Assembly: GCF_014642735.1 (NCBI RefSeq) | Contig: NZ_BMIV01000002.1 | Coordinates: forward strand, 1 to 64,000 | Length of the DNA stretch: 64,000 bases | Source of the DNA: Paracoccus acridae | GTDB taxonomy: Bacteria > Pseudomonadota > Alphaproteobacteria > Rhodobacterales > Rhodobacteraceae | Direction: 5' to 3' | In this document: one piece after another, positions 18,986 through 27,994 of the stretch | Layout of the letters: each line of letters begins with the position of its first letter | Numbering within the stretch: position 1 is the stretch's first letter | The notes under the pieces: model-generated | Told to the model about the DNA's origin: nothing | The model's input: the letters and a program-made list of their open reading frames with translations, nothing else | The model's database searches: none | Program-made: the position numbers and the translations under genes

Positions 18986-19821
18986 CGCACGGCCTCCTTA
19001 TCGAAAAAGTCGGACACGGTGGGCAGGCGGTCGCCGGTCGCGTGTTCCGGCAGGGCCGCCAGCAGCGCGCGGGTATAGGGGCTTTGCGGGTTCTCGAACA
19101 GGTCAAGCACCTCGGCCTCTTCCATCTTGCGGCCCTTGTACTGGACCACCACGCGGTCGGCGGTCTCGGCCACCACGCCCATGTCATGGGTGATGAGGAT
19201 CAGGCCCATGCCGTAATCCTCCTGCAAGGACATCAGCAGGTCCAGGATCTGCTTCTGGATGGTCACGTCCAGGGCGGTCGTGGGTTCGTCCGCGATCAGC
19301 AGGCGCGGGTTCGATGCGATGGCGATGGCGATCATCACCCGCTGGCACTGCCCGCCCGACATCTGGTGGGGATAGGCCTTCAGCTTCTCCTCGGGCTCCG
19401 GGATGCCCACGGCGCGGAACAGTTCCAGCGCGCGGTTCCGCGCGGCCTTGCCCGACAGGCCCAGGTTGAGGCGCAGGACCTCCTCGATCTGGAAGCCCAC
19501 GGTGAAGGACGGGTTGAGGGACGCCACGGGTTCCTGGAAGATCATCGTGATCTCGCGCCCGATCAACTTGCGCCGCTGGGCCGGGGTCATGGCCAGGATG
19601 TCCTGGCCGTCATAGGTCATCTGGTCGGCGGTGACGGTGGCGGTGTCAGGCAGAAGCCCCATCACCGCCAGCATCGACACCGACTTGCCCGACCCGGATT
19701 CGCCGACGATGGCCAGGACCTCGCCCCGGTTCACGGACAGGTCCACCCCATCCACGGCGGTGAAGCTGCCGGTCGCGGTGGCGAAGCGGACGGTCAGGTT
19801 GCGGATGGTCAGCAGGGACAT
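18982..19821 (-). CDS. dppD: Peptide ABC transporter ATP-binding protein (DppD-like)
   Basis: A 279-residue ATPase partner of DppF. Walker [11 protein letters not shown] loop [12 protein letters not shown], signature [16 protein letters not shown], Walker [13 protein letters not shown] and H loop [10 protein letters not shown] are visible. The signature has Cys where Arg is usual (GGQCQR), a small deviation seen in some family members. It is co-transcribed with the permease genes, starting three bases after dppC ends. Confidence 0.93.
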   Translation of the reverse strand: MSLLTIRNLTVRFATATGSFTAVDGVDLSVNRGEVLAIVGESGSGKSVSMLAVMGLLPDTATVTADQMTYDGQDILAMTPAQRRKLIGREITMIFQEPVASLNPSFTVGFQIEEVLRLNLGLSGKAARNRALELFRAVGIPEPEEKLKAYPHQMSGGQCQRVMIAIAIASNPRLLIADEPTTALDVTIQKQILDLLMSLQEDYGMGLILITHDMGVVAETADRVVVQYKGRKMEEAEVLDLFENPQSPYTRALLAALPEHATGDRLPTVSDFFDKEAVR

Positions 19822-19824
19822 CGG

Positions 19825-20724
19825 TCAGCTCCGCTTCAGTTTGGGGTCGAGCGCGTCGCGAAGCCCGTCGCCCATCATGTTGATCGCGAGCACCGACACC
19901 AGGATGGCCAGCCCCGGCAGGGTGACGACCCACCAGGCGCGCAGGATGAATTCGCGCGCCTCGGCCAGCATGGTGCCCCATTCAGGCGCGGGCGGCTGCG
20001 CGCCCATGCCCAGGAAGCCAAGCGCGGCCGAATCCAGCACGGCCGAGGAGAAGGACAGCGTGGCCTGCACGATCAGCGGCCCCAGGCAGTTGGGCAGGAT
20101 GGTCTTGAACATCAGGCGCAAGTTGCCCGCGCCTGCCACACGCGCGGCGGTGACGTATTCGCGCTGCATTTCCCCCATCACGGCGGCGCGGGTCAGGCGT
20201 GCGAAATGCGGCTGATAGACGATGGCGATGGCGATCATCGCATTGGTCAGTCCCGGTCCCAGGATGGCGACCAGCACAAGCGCCAGCAGCAGCGACGGAA
20301 AGGCCAGGATCACGTCCATCACCCGCATGATGACCGCATCGACCCAGCCCCGGAAGAAGCCGGCGATCAGCCCGATGATGACGCCGCCCACCAGGGCGAT
20401 CGCCACCACCACGATGCCAATGAACAGCGAATACTGCGCGCCGAAGATCAGCCGCGACAGCATGTCCCGGCCCACGGCATCGGTGCCCAGCAGGAACTCG
20501 GCTCGGCCCCCTTCCTGCCAGACGGGCGGCAAGAGGAAGGCGTCGCGATATTGCATGGTCGGATTGTGCGGCGCCAGCACGGGCGCAAAGATCGCGGTCA
20601 GCACCAGCAGGACAAAGACGAACAGCCCGGCCACGGCGCCCCGGTTCTGGCGGAAATAGAACCAGAACTCGGCCAGCATCTGGCGGCGGATCGCGCTGCT
20701 GGACAGTTGGACGGTATCGCTCAT
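19825..20724 (-). CDS. dppC: Peptide ABC transporter permease (DppC-like)
   Basis: A 299-residue inner-membrane permease with six helices. The N-terminal cytoplasmic OppC_N segment (IRRQMLAEFWFYFRQNRGAV) precedes helix 1, and the binding-protein-dependent transport motif lies around EYVTAARVAGAGNLRLMFKTILP. The start MSDTVQLS overlaps the dppB stop by ATGA; a longer in-frame extension would run into dppB. Confidence 0.94.
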   Translation of the reverse strand: MSDTVQLSSSAIRRQMLAEFWFYFRQNRGAVAGLFVFVLLVLTAIFAPVLAPHNPTMQYRDAFLLPPVWQEGGRAEFLLGTDAVGRDMLSRLIFGAQYSLFIGIVVVAIALVGGVIIGLIAGFFRGWVDAVIMRVMDVILAFPSLLLALVLVAILGPGLTNAMIAIAIVYQPHFARLTRAAVMGEMQREYVTAARVAGAGNLRLMFKTILPNCLGPLIVQATLSFSSAVLDSAALGFLGMGAQPPAPEWGTMLAEAREFILRAWWVVTLPGLAILVSVLAINMMGDGLRDALDPKLKRS

Positions 20725-21728
20725 GACGCGCGGATCCTCGGGTTGATAAGGCCATAGGTCAGATCGACCAGCAGGTTCACCACCATCACCATCCCGGCGA
20801 TCAGCAGCAGGCCCGACTGCACGACCGGATAGTCGCGCCGGGAGATGGAATCGATCATCCACTTGCCGATGCCCGGCCAGGAAAAGATCGTCTCGGTCAG
20901 GATGGCGCCCGCGATCAGCACGCCGATCTGCAGGCCGATGGTGGTCACGACCGGGATCATCGCGTTGCGCAGCGCATGGACGCCGATCACCCGGCGGCGC
21001 GGCATTCCCTTGGCGCGGGCGGTGCGGACGTAATCCTCGCCCATCACCTCAAGCATGGCGGACCGGGTCTGCCGCGCGATCACCGCCAGCGGGATCGTGG
21101 CCAGCACGACCGATGGCAGGATCAGGTGGCTGACGGCCGATGTGAACGCGCCCTCTTGCCCCGAGATCAGGCTGTCGATCAGCATGAAGCCCGTCACCTG
21201 CGGGAAGTAATACATCAGGCTGATCCGCCCCGACACGGGCGTCCAGCCCAGGAAGCCGGAAAAGAAGATGATCAGCAGAAGGCCCCACCAGAAGATCGGC
21301 ATCGAGAAGCCGACAAGGGCCGAGGTCATCGAGATCTGGTCGAACCAGCTTCCGCGCTTGATCGCGGCCAGCACGCCCACCGGCACGCCGATCAGCGTGG
21401 CGATCAGGATCGCGCAAAGGCCCAGCTCGACCGTCGCCGGGAACAGGGCCAGGAATTCCGTCAGGACGGGCTTCTTCGTGACAAGCGAATTGCCCAGGTC
21501 GCCCTGCAGCAGGCGCCCCAGGAAGTCGAAATACTGCATCACGACCGGCTTGTCGAAACCCAGTTGCGCGCTGAGTTCGGCGTGGCGTTCGGGCGAGACG
21601 CCGCGTTCGCCCGCCATCAGCAGCACCGGGTCGCCCGGCAGGATGCGGACGAAGCCGAAGGCCACGATGGTGATCCCCAGGAAGGTCGGGATCAGATACA
21701 ACAGCTTTGAAAGCAGGAAACGGACCAT
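20721..21728 (-). CDS. dppB: Peptide ABC transporter permease (DppB-like)
   Basis: A 335-residue permease starting MVRFLLSKLLYLIPTFLGIT, the classical DppB N-terminus (helix 1 and FVRILPGDPV). The EAA loop is DYVRTARAKGMPRRRVIGVH, coupling to the ATPases. Six membrane segments. It is preceded by an intercistronic hairpin that separates it from dppA. Confidence 0.95.
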   Translation of the reverse strand: MVRFLLSKLLYLIPTFLGITIVAFGFVRILPGDPVLLMAGERGVSPERHAELSAQLGFDKPVVMQYFDFLGRLLQGDLGNSLVTKKPVLTEFLALFPATVELGLCAILIATLIGVPVGVLAAIKRGSWFDQISMTSALVGFSMPIFWWGLLLIIFFSGFLGWTPVSGRISLMYYFPQVTGFMLIDSLISGQEGAFTSAVSHLILPSVVLATIPLAVIARQTRSAMLEVMGEDYVRTARAKGMPRRRVIGVHALRNAMIPVVTTIGLQIGVLIAGAILTETIFSWPGIGKWMIDSISRRDYPVVQSGLLLIAGMVMVVNLLVDLTYGLINPRIRAS

Positions 21729-21746
21729 ATGCCTTGTTCCTTTGGG

Positions 21747-21773
21747 AACGCGCGGGTTTTCGGCCCGCGCGTT
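21747..21773 (-). other. Intercistronic hairpin between dppA and dppB
   Basis: AACGCGCGGG (21747-21756) and CCCGCGCGTT (21764-21773) form a perfect 10-bp stem with a 7-base loop and no T-run. Such hairpins behind binding-protein genes usually stabilise the upstream mRNA or cause partial termination, giving excess binding protein over permease. Confidence 0.7.
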
Positions 21774-21799
21774 CGTCTGTCAGACAATGTGATGCAGGC

Positions 21800-23401
21800 T
21801 TATTCGGCCAGATCCACGGTTTCGAAGGTAAAGTCGCCCAAGGGGCTCATGACGAAGCCCGACACCTCGGACCGCATCGGCACATATTGCGTCGAATGGG
21901 CGATGGTCAGCCAGGGGGCCTGGTCCTTGAAGATCACCTGGGCCTGTTCATAGAGCTTCGTGCGCTCTGCCTGGTCCGAGGTCACCTTGGCCTGCTGCAG
22001 CAGGTCCGAGAATTCCTCGTTGCACCAGAAGGCGCGGTTCGCGCCGCCTTCCTTGGCGGAATCGCAGGATAGCAGCACCGACAGGAAGTTGTCGGGATCG
22101 CCGTTGTCGCCGGTCCAGCCCAGGATCACCGCGCCGTCACGGCCGGGTTCCATCGACTTGGACAGGTATTCGCCCCATTCATAGGACACGATCTGCGCGT
22201 TGACGCCGACCTTGGACAGGTCTTCCTGCATCAGTTCGGCCGTGCGGCGGGCATTGGGCATATAGGGCCGCTGCACGGGCATCGCCCAGATGTTCATCGA
22301 CAGGTTCGTGACGCCTTCGGCCTCCAGCATGGCCTTGGCGGCCTCGGGATCATAGGGGTCGTCCTGGACCGCGTCGTTATAGGACCACATGGTGGGCGGG
22401 ATCGGGTTCTTGGCCGGTTCCGCCGCGCCCTGGAAGACGCCCTGGATGATCGCTTCCTTGTTGATGGCCATGTTCAGCGCCTTGCGGACCTTCGGATTGT
22501 CGAAGGGCGCGACCGTGGTGTTATAGGCCAGATAGCCCACGTTCAGGCCCGGCTGTTCGTCCAGCTTCAGGCTGTCATCGGCCTTGATGGATTCCAGATC
22601 CGCCGGCGAGGGATAGGGCATCAGGTGGCATTCGCCGGCCTTCAGCTTTTGCAGCCGGACCGAGGAATCAGGCGTGATGGCGAAGATCAGGTCGTCGATC
22701 TTGGGCGCCTCGCCCCAGTAATCGGCGTTCTTCTGGTACCGGATCACCGCGTCCTTCTGATAGGCCACGAAGCGGAATGGACCCGTGCCGATCGGCGTGT
22801 TGTTCAGGTCTTCCTTGGTTCCGGCGGCTTCCAGGGCGTCGGCGTATTCCTTGGACACGATGGACGCGAAGGGCATCGCGATATTGGCCAGGAACGGCGC
22901 CTCGGGCTGGTTCAGCGTGAACTTGACGGTATAGTCGTCAACCTTCTCGACCGACTTCACCAGGTTCGGCATGTCCATCGAGGTGTAGTATTCATAGGTG
23001 ATGCCGGGAATGTACTGGTGCCAGGGGTGGTTGGGATCACCCTGCCGCTGGAACGAGAAGACCACGTCATCGGCGTTGAAGTCGCGCGTGGGCGTAAAGC
23101 GGTCGTTCGAATGGAACTTGACGCCCTGGCGCAGCTTGAAGGTGTATTCGGTGCCGTCCTCGGACACTTCCCAGCTTTCGGCCAAGCCCGGCTCGACCTC
23201 GGTCGTGCCCTTCTTGAACTCGGTCAGGCGGTTGTAGATCGGGTGGCCCGACGCGTCGAAGGTGGTGCCCGACGTATAGGGCGAGGGATCGAAGCCTTCG
23301 GGCGAGGCTTCCGAGCAATAGACGAAGGTCTTTGCTTCGGCAAAGGCGGTCGTCAGAGCCAGCGCCGATACGGCCAGAAGGCCATGGGACAGATATTTCA
23401 T
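21800..23401 (-). CDS. dppA: Peptide ABC transporter substrate-binding protein (DppA-like)
   Basis: A 533-residue periplasmic binding protein of SBP family 5. The signal peptide is MKYLSHGLLAVSALALTTAFAEA. The mature start KTFVYCSEASPEGFDPSPYT, the middle SVRLQKLKAGECHLMPYPSPADL and IGTGPFRFVAYQKD are typical of dipeptide/heme-binding DppA. The start follows AAAGGATC on the minus strand. It is first in the operon dppA-B-C-D-F. Likely substrates are dipeptides or 5-aminolevulinate/heme; the ligand cannot be read from the sequence. Confidence 0.94.
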   Translation of the reverse strand: MKYLSHGLLAVSALALTTAFAEAKTFVYCSEASPEGFDPSPYTSGTTFDASGHPIYNRLTEFKKGTTEVEPGLAESWEVSEDGTEYTFKLRQGVKFHSNDRFTPTRDFNADDVVFSFQRQGDPNHPWHQYIPGITYEYYTSMDMPNLVKSVEKVDDYTVKFTLNQPEAPFLANIAMPFASIVSKEYADALEAAGTKEDLNNTPIGTGPFRFVAYQKDAVIRYQKNADYWGEAPKIDDLIFAITPDSSVRLQKLKAGECHLMPYPSPADLESIKADDSLKLDEQPGLNVGYLAYNTTVAPFDNPKVRKALNMAINKEAIIQGVFQGAAEPAKNPIPPTMWSYNDAVQDDPYDPEAAKAMLEAEGVTNLSMNIWAMPVQRPYMPNARRTAELMQEDLSKVGVNAQIVSYEWGEYLSKSMEPGRDGAVILGWTGDNGDPDNFLSVLLSCDSAKEGGANRAFWCNEEFSDLLQQAKVTSDQAERTKLYEQAQVIFKDQAPWLTIAHSTQYVPMRSEVSGFVMSPLGDFTFETVDLAE

Positions 23402-23986
23402 GCGAATGATCCTTTCGCTCTCTGTTGATCTTGCGACCGCGTTGTCGCCGGGCTTCGCGGTGCGTATTTCTTGGGCATGTTTCCGATGAGGCAAGTTGCG
23501 CCACCAGCAACAGCCTGTAAAGCCGGTTCCCTTCACATGCTGCAAGCCGGACGTAAGGTCAATCGTCCTTACCCAAACAGCAGTCTTCCTCTTCCACCGC
23601 AGATCGAACCGGTTGCCAGAAGCACCCACTTGGTTTCCAGCGCGCGATCCTGCACCTTTTGGTTGAACGGAATTGGTGGCCGCGCGAGCGCCGCCCCATC
23701 AAGGTTCCCTTGATTTTCCGCAAAGGCGAGGATCTGCGCATCGTGCAGTTCCCGAAGGCGCCCTTTCGCCGATGGATTTTCCATGATCTCGCAAGCCGAT
23801 GTTATCCCATGTTTTCCCCAAGCCTGGGTTGATCTTTTGAATCGTGGACAGGTTTTAGTGCCAGCATCATGATCAACTTCAGTGATAGGTTCTTGAAGCA
23901 GCACACGCCTTGCGTGCCGGGTCTTCAGGGCATCGCTCCATGCAACATTCACTACCCGAAGTTGCTGAACAGGGAGATCCAGTCCT
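23402..23986. other. 585-bp spacer between dppA and the RTX protease
   Basis: This is the largest gene-poor stretch and has a lower GC content than its flanks. It must hold the divergent promoters for dppA and the protease. A minus-strand open frame from about 23801 (MENPSAKGRLRELHDAQ) to 23569 has no ribosome binding site and no recognised family; it could be a coding relic. I see no clear promoter boxes, repeats or RNA structure. Confidence 0.4.
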
Positions 23987-26900
23987 ATGCCGACCACGAC
24001 CCAAACCAGCGAAGAATGGTGGATCAACGACCAGACGCCCGACAATCCTTTCGGGAAAAGCGAAGACTACGAGGCATTCCTGACCTATGTCGGTGCCTTG
24101 AACCGCAGCCTGACGCCCGCGATCGCGGCGCAGCCCCTGCGGATCAACGTTCATGAACTGAACAACCATCCCGACTACAAGGCTGCGGCCATCGGTGCCC
24201 TGGATCTCTGGTCCTCGGTCACGCCGCTGCGGTTCGAGATCGTCGATGACGCGCCTTTCGACCGCAACAAGGACTGGATGCAGGTGGTCAGCCCCGAACT
24301 GGGCGAACCCAGCGACGGCAGCGCCTTTTCCAGCAACCGCTATGTCAGCATCGGCCAGCGGTTCCACGACACCGAGCCGAACCTGACGGATATCGGCGGC
24401 TATGTGTTCGACTCCTTCGTTCACGAATTCGGCCATGAATTCGGCCTGAACCATCCCGGCCTGTACAATTACAGCGGCCCCGGCGGCGTGCAGATCAACT
24501 ATCTGAACAACGCCACCTGGATCTATGACCGCCAGCAATACAGCGTCATGTCCTATTTTGACGGGATCGACGTGGGCGAGGAAAGCCGCTGGTCGGCCGT
24601 GACGCCGCTGATGGCCGATATCGAGGCGGTGATCCGCCGGTTCTTCTCGACGGTGGGGGAAAACGGTCAGCGCGTCTATCAGACGATCGACCTGAACACC
24701 GGAAACGATGTCTATGGCTTCAACAGCACGGTCTATGGGTACGAACTGACCTCGACCGGGATGCAGCGCGACATCGGCTTTGTCATCCATGACACGGGCG
24801 GCGACGACACGATCGACTTTTCCGGATCCACGGCGGGCACGATCCTGGATCTGCGCGCGGGCCAGTTTTCCAGCGTGAACGGCCACAGCAACAATGTGTC
24901 GATCTTTGCCGGGCATAATGCGGACCGGACCGAATACTATGTCGAAAAGGGCATCGGCAGCCGCTTTGCCGACATCCTGATCGGCAATGACGGAAACAAC
25001 GTCCTGGACGGACGCGGCGGCGGTGACCGCATGGCGGGCAATGGCGGCGACGACATCTATTTCGTCGATTCTGCCGATGACATCGTGCGAGAGGAAGCCG
25101 GCGGCGGAAACGACACCATCATCGTCATCGCCGAGGGCCTGGATCTGGGCGACGTCGCCAATGTCGAGAACATCGTCTATGCCGGCGGAACGGTTGTCGA
25201 ACCGGGCGATGACGTCGATGATGGTCCCGCAGGTGGCCCGGCCCTGGGCAGCATCCTGATAGGCCAGGCGGGCGCTGACACCCTGAACGGGGGTGCGGGC
25301 GGCAACACGATCTTCGGCCTTGGCGGTGACGACCTGATCATCGGCGGGCGCGATTCGCTGGCCAGCCGCGACATCAACAACACCATCCCCGTCGCGGACC
25401 TTGAGGATCAGACCGAAAGCGACGACGGGGACGACGCGCTTTATGGCGGGGACGGCAACGACACCATCTTCGGCGGTGCCGGCGACGACACGCTGGACGG
25501 CGGCAATGGCGACGACATGATGATGGGCCAGGATGGCGTCGATGTCTTCCGGGGCGGCGCGGGCAGCGACACGGTCGATTTCAGCCGGGAAAGCCCGTTC
25601 CAGTTGCTGGTCAACCTGGAAACCAACGTTGCCAGCGGCGGCACCGCATCGGGCGACACCTTCTTCAGCATCGAGAACCTGATCGGCTCGGACGACCGGA
25701 TCGACCGCTTCATTGGCAATGCCGACGCGAACCATTTCCGGGGCCAGGGCGGCGGCGATTATTTCAACGGGCGCGACGGCAACGACTTGCTGGACGGCGG
25801 CAACGACGGCGACATCATCTATGGCGAGGGCGGCGACGACACGGTGATCGGCGGCGCGGGCCAGGATTACCTGGACGGCGGCAGCGGGATCGACACGGTC
25901 GTCTATGAAGGCAGCTCGGCCGGGGTCAGGATCGACCTTGCCGACGGTTCCGCCCGTGGCGGCGATGCCGACGGTCCGGTGCAGATCGTGGGACGGGGAA
26001 CAGTCATCCGCCACGACATCCTTGTCGGGTTCGAAAACGCCGTCGGGTCGGTCTTCGACGACCACATCATCGGCACCGACGGGGCCAATGTCTTGTCCGG
26101 TGGTTCGGGCAACGATACGCTGTCGGGCGGCGAAGGCCGCGACACCCTGATGGGCGGCGCGGGGCGCGACACGGCGGATTACGCCGATGCCGCGGCCGGG
26201 GTCCGCATCGGCCTGGCAAGCGGGCAGTCCGAAGGCGACACCTATGTTTCCATCGAGAATGTCGCGGGTTCGGGCTGGAACGACCGGCTGACCGGGGATC
26301 GCGGGGCCAATGTGCTGACCGGGCAGGGCGGAAACGACGATCTGAAAGGCGGGGCCGGCGACGACACCCTGATCGGGGACTTCGCCGATCAGGGCCCTGC
26401 CGTTCCGCGCCCCGGCCTGGGCAGCGGCTATGCGACGCTGGGACCCGACGCGACCAACGGTTCGATGGCGACCGCCTTTGATATTTCCGACAACTTCTCG
26501 CTGACGGCGGATCCGGACATCTTCGATTCGACCACGGTCCTGCATACCACGGTCAACGCCACCGGGACGGGCGAGGGGGGATACTACCGCATCGACCTGG
26601 CGGCGGGCACGCTGATCACCATCGACATCGACGGCATCGCCGATCCCAATGTCCATGACAGCTGGGTCAGGCTGCTGGACAGCGACGGAAACGTCGTCGC
26701 CGAAAACGACGATGGCGGCGGCGATCCCGGATCGAACAGCAGCCGGGATTCCAGCACCGTCTTCACCGTCGAGAAGACGGGGACATACTATATCCTGGAA
26801 GGAAGCTGGTCGCCCACGGCGCCGGGCGATGGCTGGTCGCCGTCCGTTCCCGAAGGCTCGACCTACAAGCTGAACGTGTCGGTGGAGTTTCCGCCCGAAC

Positions 26901-27322
26901 CGGTCCAGCCCGGCGTCGCGGGCATGGACACCCTGCGCGGCGGGGCCGGCAGCGACCTTCTGGATGGCGGGCTGGCTGCCGACTTCCTGATCGGCGGCGC
27001 GGGCGAGGACAGCTTCCGCTTCTCGACGGCGCTTGGAAATGGCAACATCGACCGCATCTCGGACTTCGACGTGACCGAAGACCTGATCCTGTTGGCGAGC
27101 GACGTCTTCGACGCGATCGGCGGGCTGGGCACCCTGGCCTTCGGGGCGTTCCGCAGCGGTCCCGGCGGTGCCGCGCAGGATGCGGATGACCGCATCGTCT
27201 ATGACAGGAACAGCGGCTTCCTGTCCTATGACGCCGATGGCACCGGTCAGACGGATGCGATCAGGTTCGCGCGGCTGGGCTCGAATCTCAATCTTTCGGC
27301 CGAAGACTTCTATATCGTCTGA
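23987..27322 (+). CDS. Serralysin-like M10 metalloprotease with RTX repeats
   Basis: A 1111-residue secreted protease. The zinc motif HEFGHEFGLNHPG (residues 146-158) and Met-turn SVMSYFDG (Met 188) place it in the M10B serralysin family. A Peptidase_M10_C region follows (about 235-330, with DTGGDDTIDFSGSTAGT). Many RTX nonapeptides are scattered over residues 325-800 (for example GGNGDDMMMG, GGEGRDTLMGGAGRD). A beta-rich PPC-like domain (about 824-967) interrupts them. A final RTX block leads to the C-terminus EDFYIV, the acidic-hydrophobic tail that serves as type I secretion signal. There is no Sec signal. It is about twice the length of classical serralysins (about 480). No type I exporter genes lie in the window. 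Confidence 0.9.
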   Translation: MPTTTQTSEEWWINDQTPDNPFGKSEDYEAFLTYVGALNRSLTPAIAAQPLRINVHELNNHPDYKAAAIGALDLWSSVTPLRFEIVDDAPFDRNKDWMQVVSPELGEPSDGSAFSSNRYVSIGQRFHDTEPNLTDIGGYVFDSFVHEFGHEFGLNHPGLYNYSGPGGVQINYLNNATWIYDRQQYSVMSYFDGIDVGEESRWSAVTPLMADIEAVIRRFFSTVGENGQRVYQTIDLNTGNDVYGFNSTVYGYELTSTGMQRDIGFVIHDTGGDDTIDFSGSTAGTILDLRAGQFSSVNGHSNNVSIFAGHNADRTEYYVEKGIGSRFADILIGNDGNNVLDGRGGGDRMAGNGGDDIYFVDSADDIVREEAGGGNDTIIVIAEGLDLGDVANVENIVYAGGTVVEPGDDVDDGPAGGPALGSILIGQAGADTLNGGAGGNTIFGLGGDDLIIGGRDSLASRDINNTIPVADLEDQTESDDGDDALYGGDGNDTIFGGAGDDTLDGGNGDDMMMGQDGVDVFRGGAGSDTVDFSRESPFQLLVNLETNVASGGTASGDTFFSIENLIGSDDRIDRFIGNADANHFRGQGGGDYFNGRDGNDLLDGGNDGDIIYGEGGDDTVIGGAGQDYLDGGSGIDTVVYEGSSAGVRIDLADGSARGGDADGPVQIVGRGTVIRHDILVGFENAVGSVFDDHIIGTDGANVLSGGSGNDTLSGGEGRDTLMGGAGRDTADYADAAAGVRIGLASGQSEGDTYVSIENVAGSGWNDRLTGDRGANVLTGQGGNDDLKGGAGDDTLIGDFADQGPAVPRPGLGSGYATLGPDATNGSMATAFDISDNFSLTADPDIFDSTTVLHTTVNATGTGEGGYYRIDLAAGTLITIDIDGIADPNVHDSWVRLLDSDGNVVAENDDGGGDPGSNSSRDSSTVFTVEKTGTYYILEGSWSPTAPGDGWSPSVPEGSTYKLNVSVEFPPEPVQPGVAGMDTLRGGAGSDLLDGGLAADFLIGGAGEDSFRFSTALGNGNIDRISDFDVTEDLILLASDVFDAIGGLGTLAFGAFRSGPGGAAQDADDRIVYDRNSGFLSYDADGTGQTDAIRFARLGSNLNLSAEDFYIV

Positions 27323-27332
27323 TAACGCCTGG

Positions 27333-27359
27333 AACGGGGCGCGATCCTGCGCCCCGTTT
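27333..27359 (+). terminator. Hairpin between RTX protease and its small neighbour
   Basis: AACGGGGCGC (27333-27342) and GCGCCCCGTT (27349-27358) form a perfect 10-bp stem with a 6-base loop, then TTTC. It begins 10 bases after the protease stop and would let only part of the transcript read into the next gene. Confidence 0.65.
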
Positions 27360-27383
27360 CCCCGAAGCATCAAGGAATACCTC

Positions 27384-27764
27384 ATGAAGCGGCTTGCAGG
27401 TTACCGCATGATGTTGCTGGCCGCCGCCACCGCAGCGGTCGGGGCGGGTGCAGGCGCGGACACGACGCGCCCCGGCAATATCCAGATTACGATCGGCTTC
27501 GAAGATGGCAAGTCCATCCCCGAGGGCCGGCTTGTCGTTCACCTGGACGACCCTGCCGGTCGCCGCCAGACTGGGACGACCGCCGAAAGCGACGGAAAGG
27601 CGACGAGGATCAGCCTGTTCCTGCCATCCGTCCCCGACAGGTCTTCGCCCCGGCAGGTCGTGGCGCAGTTGCAGCGTGCCGACGGCTGGCTGCTGGCGCG
27701 GGGCAGCGCGCAGCTTGAAGGCGACGCGCCGGTCGCCATCACGCTCTATACCGTCATGTACTGA
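27384..27764 (+). CDS. Small Sec-exported protein downstream of serralysin
   Basis: A 126-residue protein with a signal peptide (MKRLAGYRMMLLAAATAAVG, cleavage around AGAGA-D). The mature domain of about 100 residues is predicted mostly beta: IQITIGFEDG, GRLVVHLDDPAG, ISLFLPS, VVAQLQRADGWLLARG, VAITLYTVMY. It has no cysteines. In Pseudomonas and Erwinia, a periplasmic serralysin inhibitor (Inh, about 120 residues) is encoded right after the protease; this gene has the same size, place and export route, but I see no Inh signature and Inh proteins carry a disulfide. It lies 61 bases after the protease, beyond a hairpin. Function unproven. Confidence 0.65.
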   Translation: MKRLAGYRMMLLAAATAAVGAGAGADTTRPGNIQITIGFEDGKSIPEGRLVVHLDDPAGRRQTGTTAESDGKATRISLFLPSVPDRSSPRQVVAQLQRADGWLLARGSAQLEGDAPVAITLYTVMY

Positions 27765-27822
27765 AGGAACCGTCCGGCTGACGGCAGGCGGCGCGACCCG
27801 GCGAAGTCCCGGTCCCCCGCCG

Positions 27823-27990
27823 TTATCGGGATCCGCCTTTTGACCGGAACGTCGTGAAAAGATCCCAGGCGCCTAGGGCTACCGTAAGCCCCACCACGCA
27901 AATCAGGTCGGTGCGGGGAACGTGGATCACCAGGATGGCCAGGAAGGCCACCATGACGACGAAGGCAAAGATCGCCAGGAACAGGTTCAT
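27823..27990 (-). CDS. Small two-helix membrane protein
   Basis: A 55-residue protein: MNLFLAIFAFVVMVAFLAIL forms one helix, a short VIHVPRTD turn follows, then LICVVGLTVALGAWDLFTTF forms the second, with a basic tail. The start is preceded by GGAGG at good spacing. It lies four bases after the upstream amidase stop and so is the last gene of the TRAP-amidase operon. No family recognised; such small proteins sometimes accompany TRAP genes. Confidence 0.7.
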   Translation of the reverse strand: MNLFLAIFAFVVMVAFLAILVIHVPRTDLICVVGLTVALGAWDLFTTFRSKGGSR

Positions 27991-27994
27991 GTTG

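Noticed and set aside
23569..24045. Minus-strand hypothetical gene between dppA and the RTX gene
   Set aside because: Its long version overlaps the protease start, has no ribosome binding site and no family; kept only as a possible relic in the spacer entry.
23879..27385. Very long minus-strand open frame opposite the RTX protease
   Set aside because: It mirrors the repetitive GC-rich codons of the protease, shows no domain or start signal of its own, and is explained by third-position GC bias.
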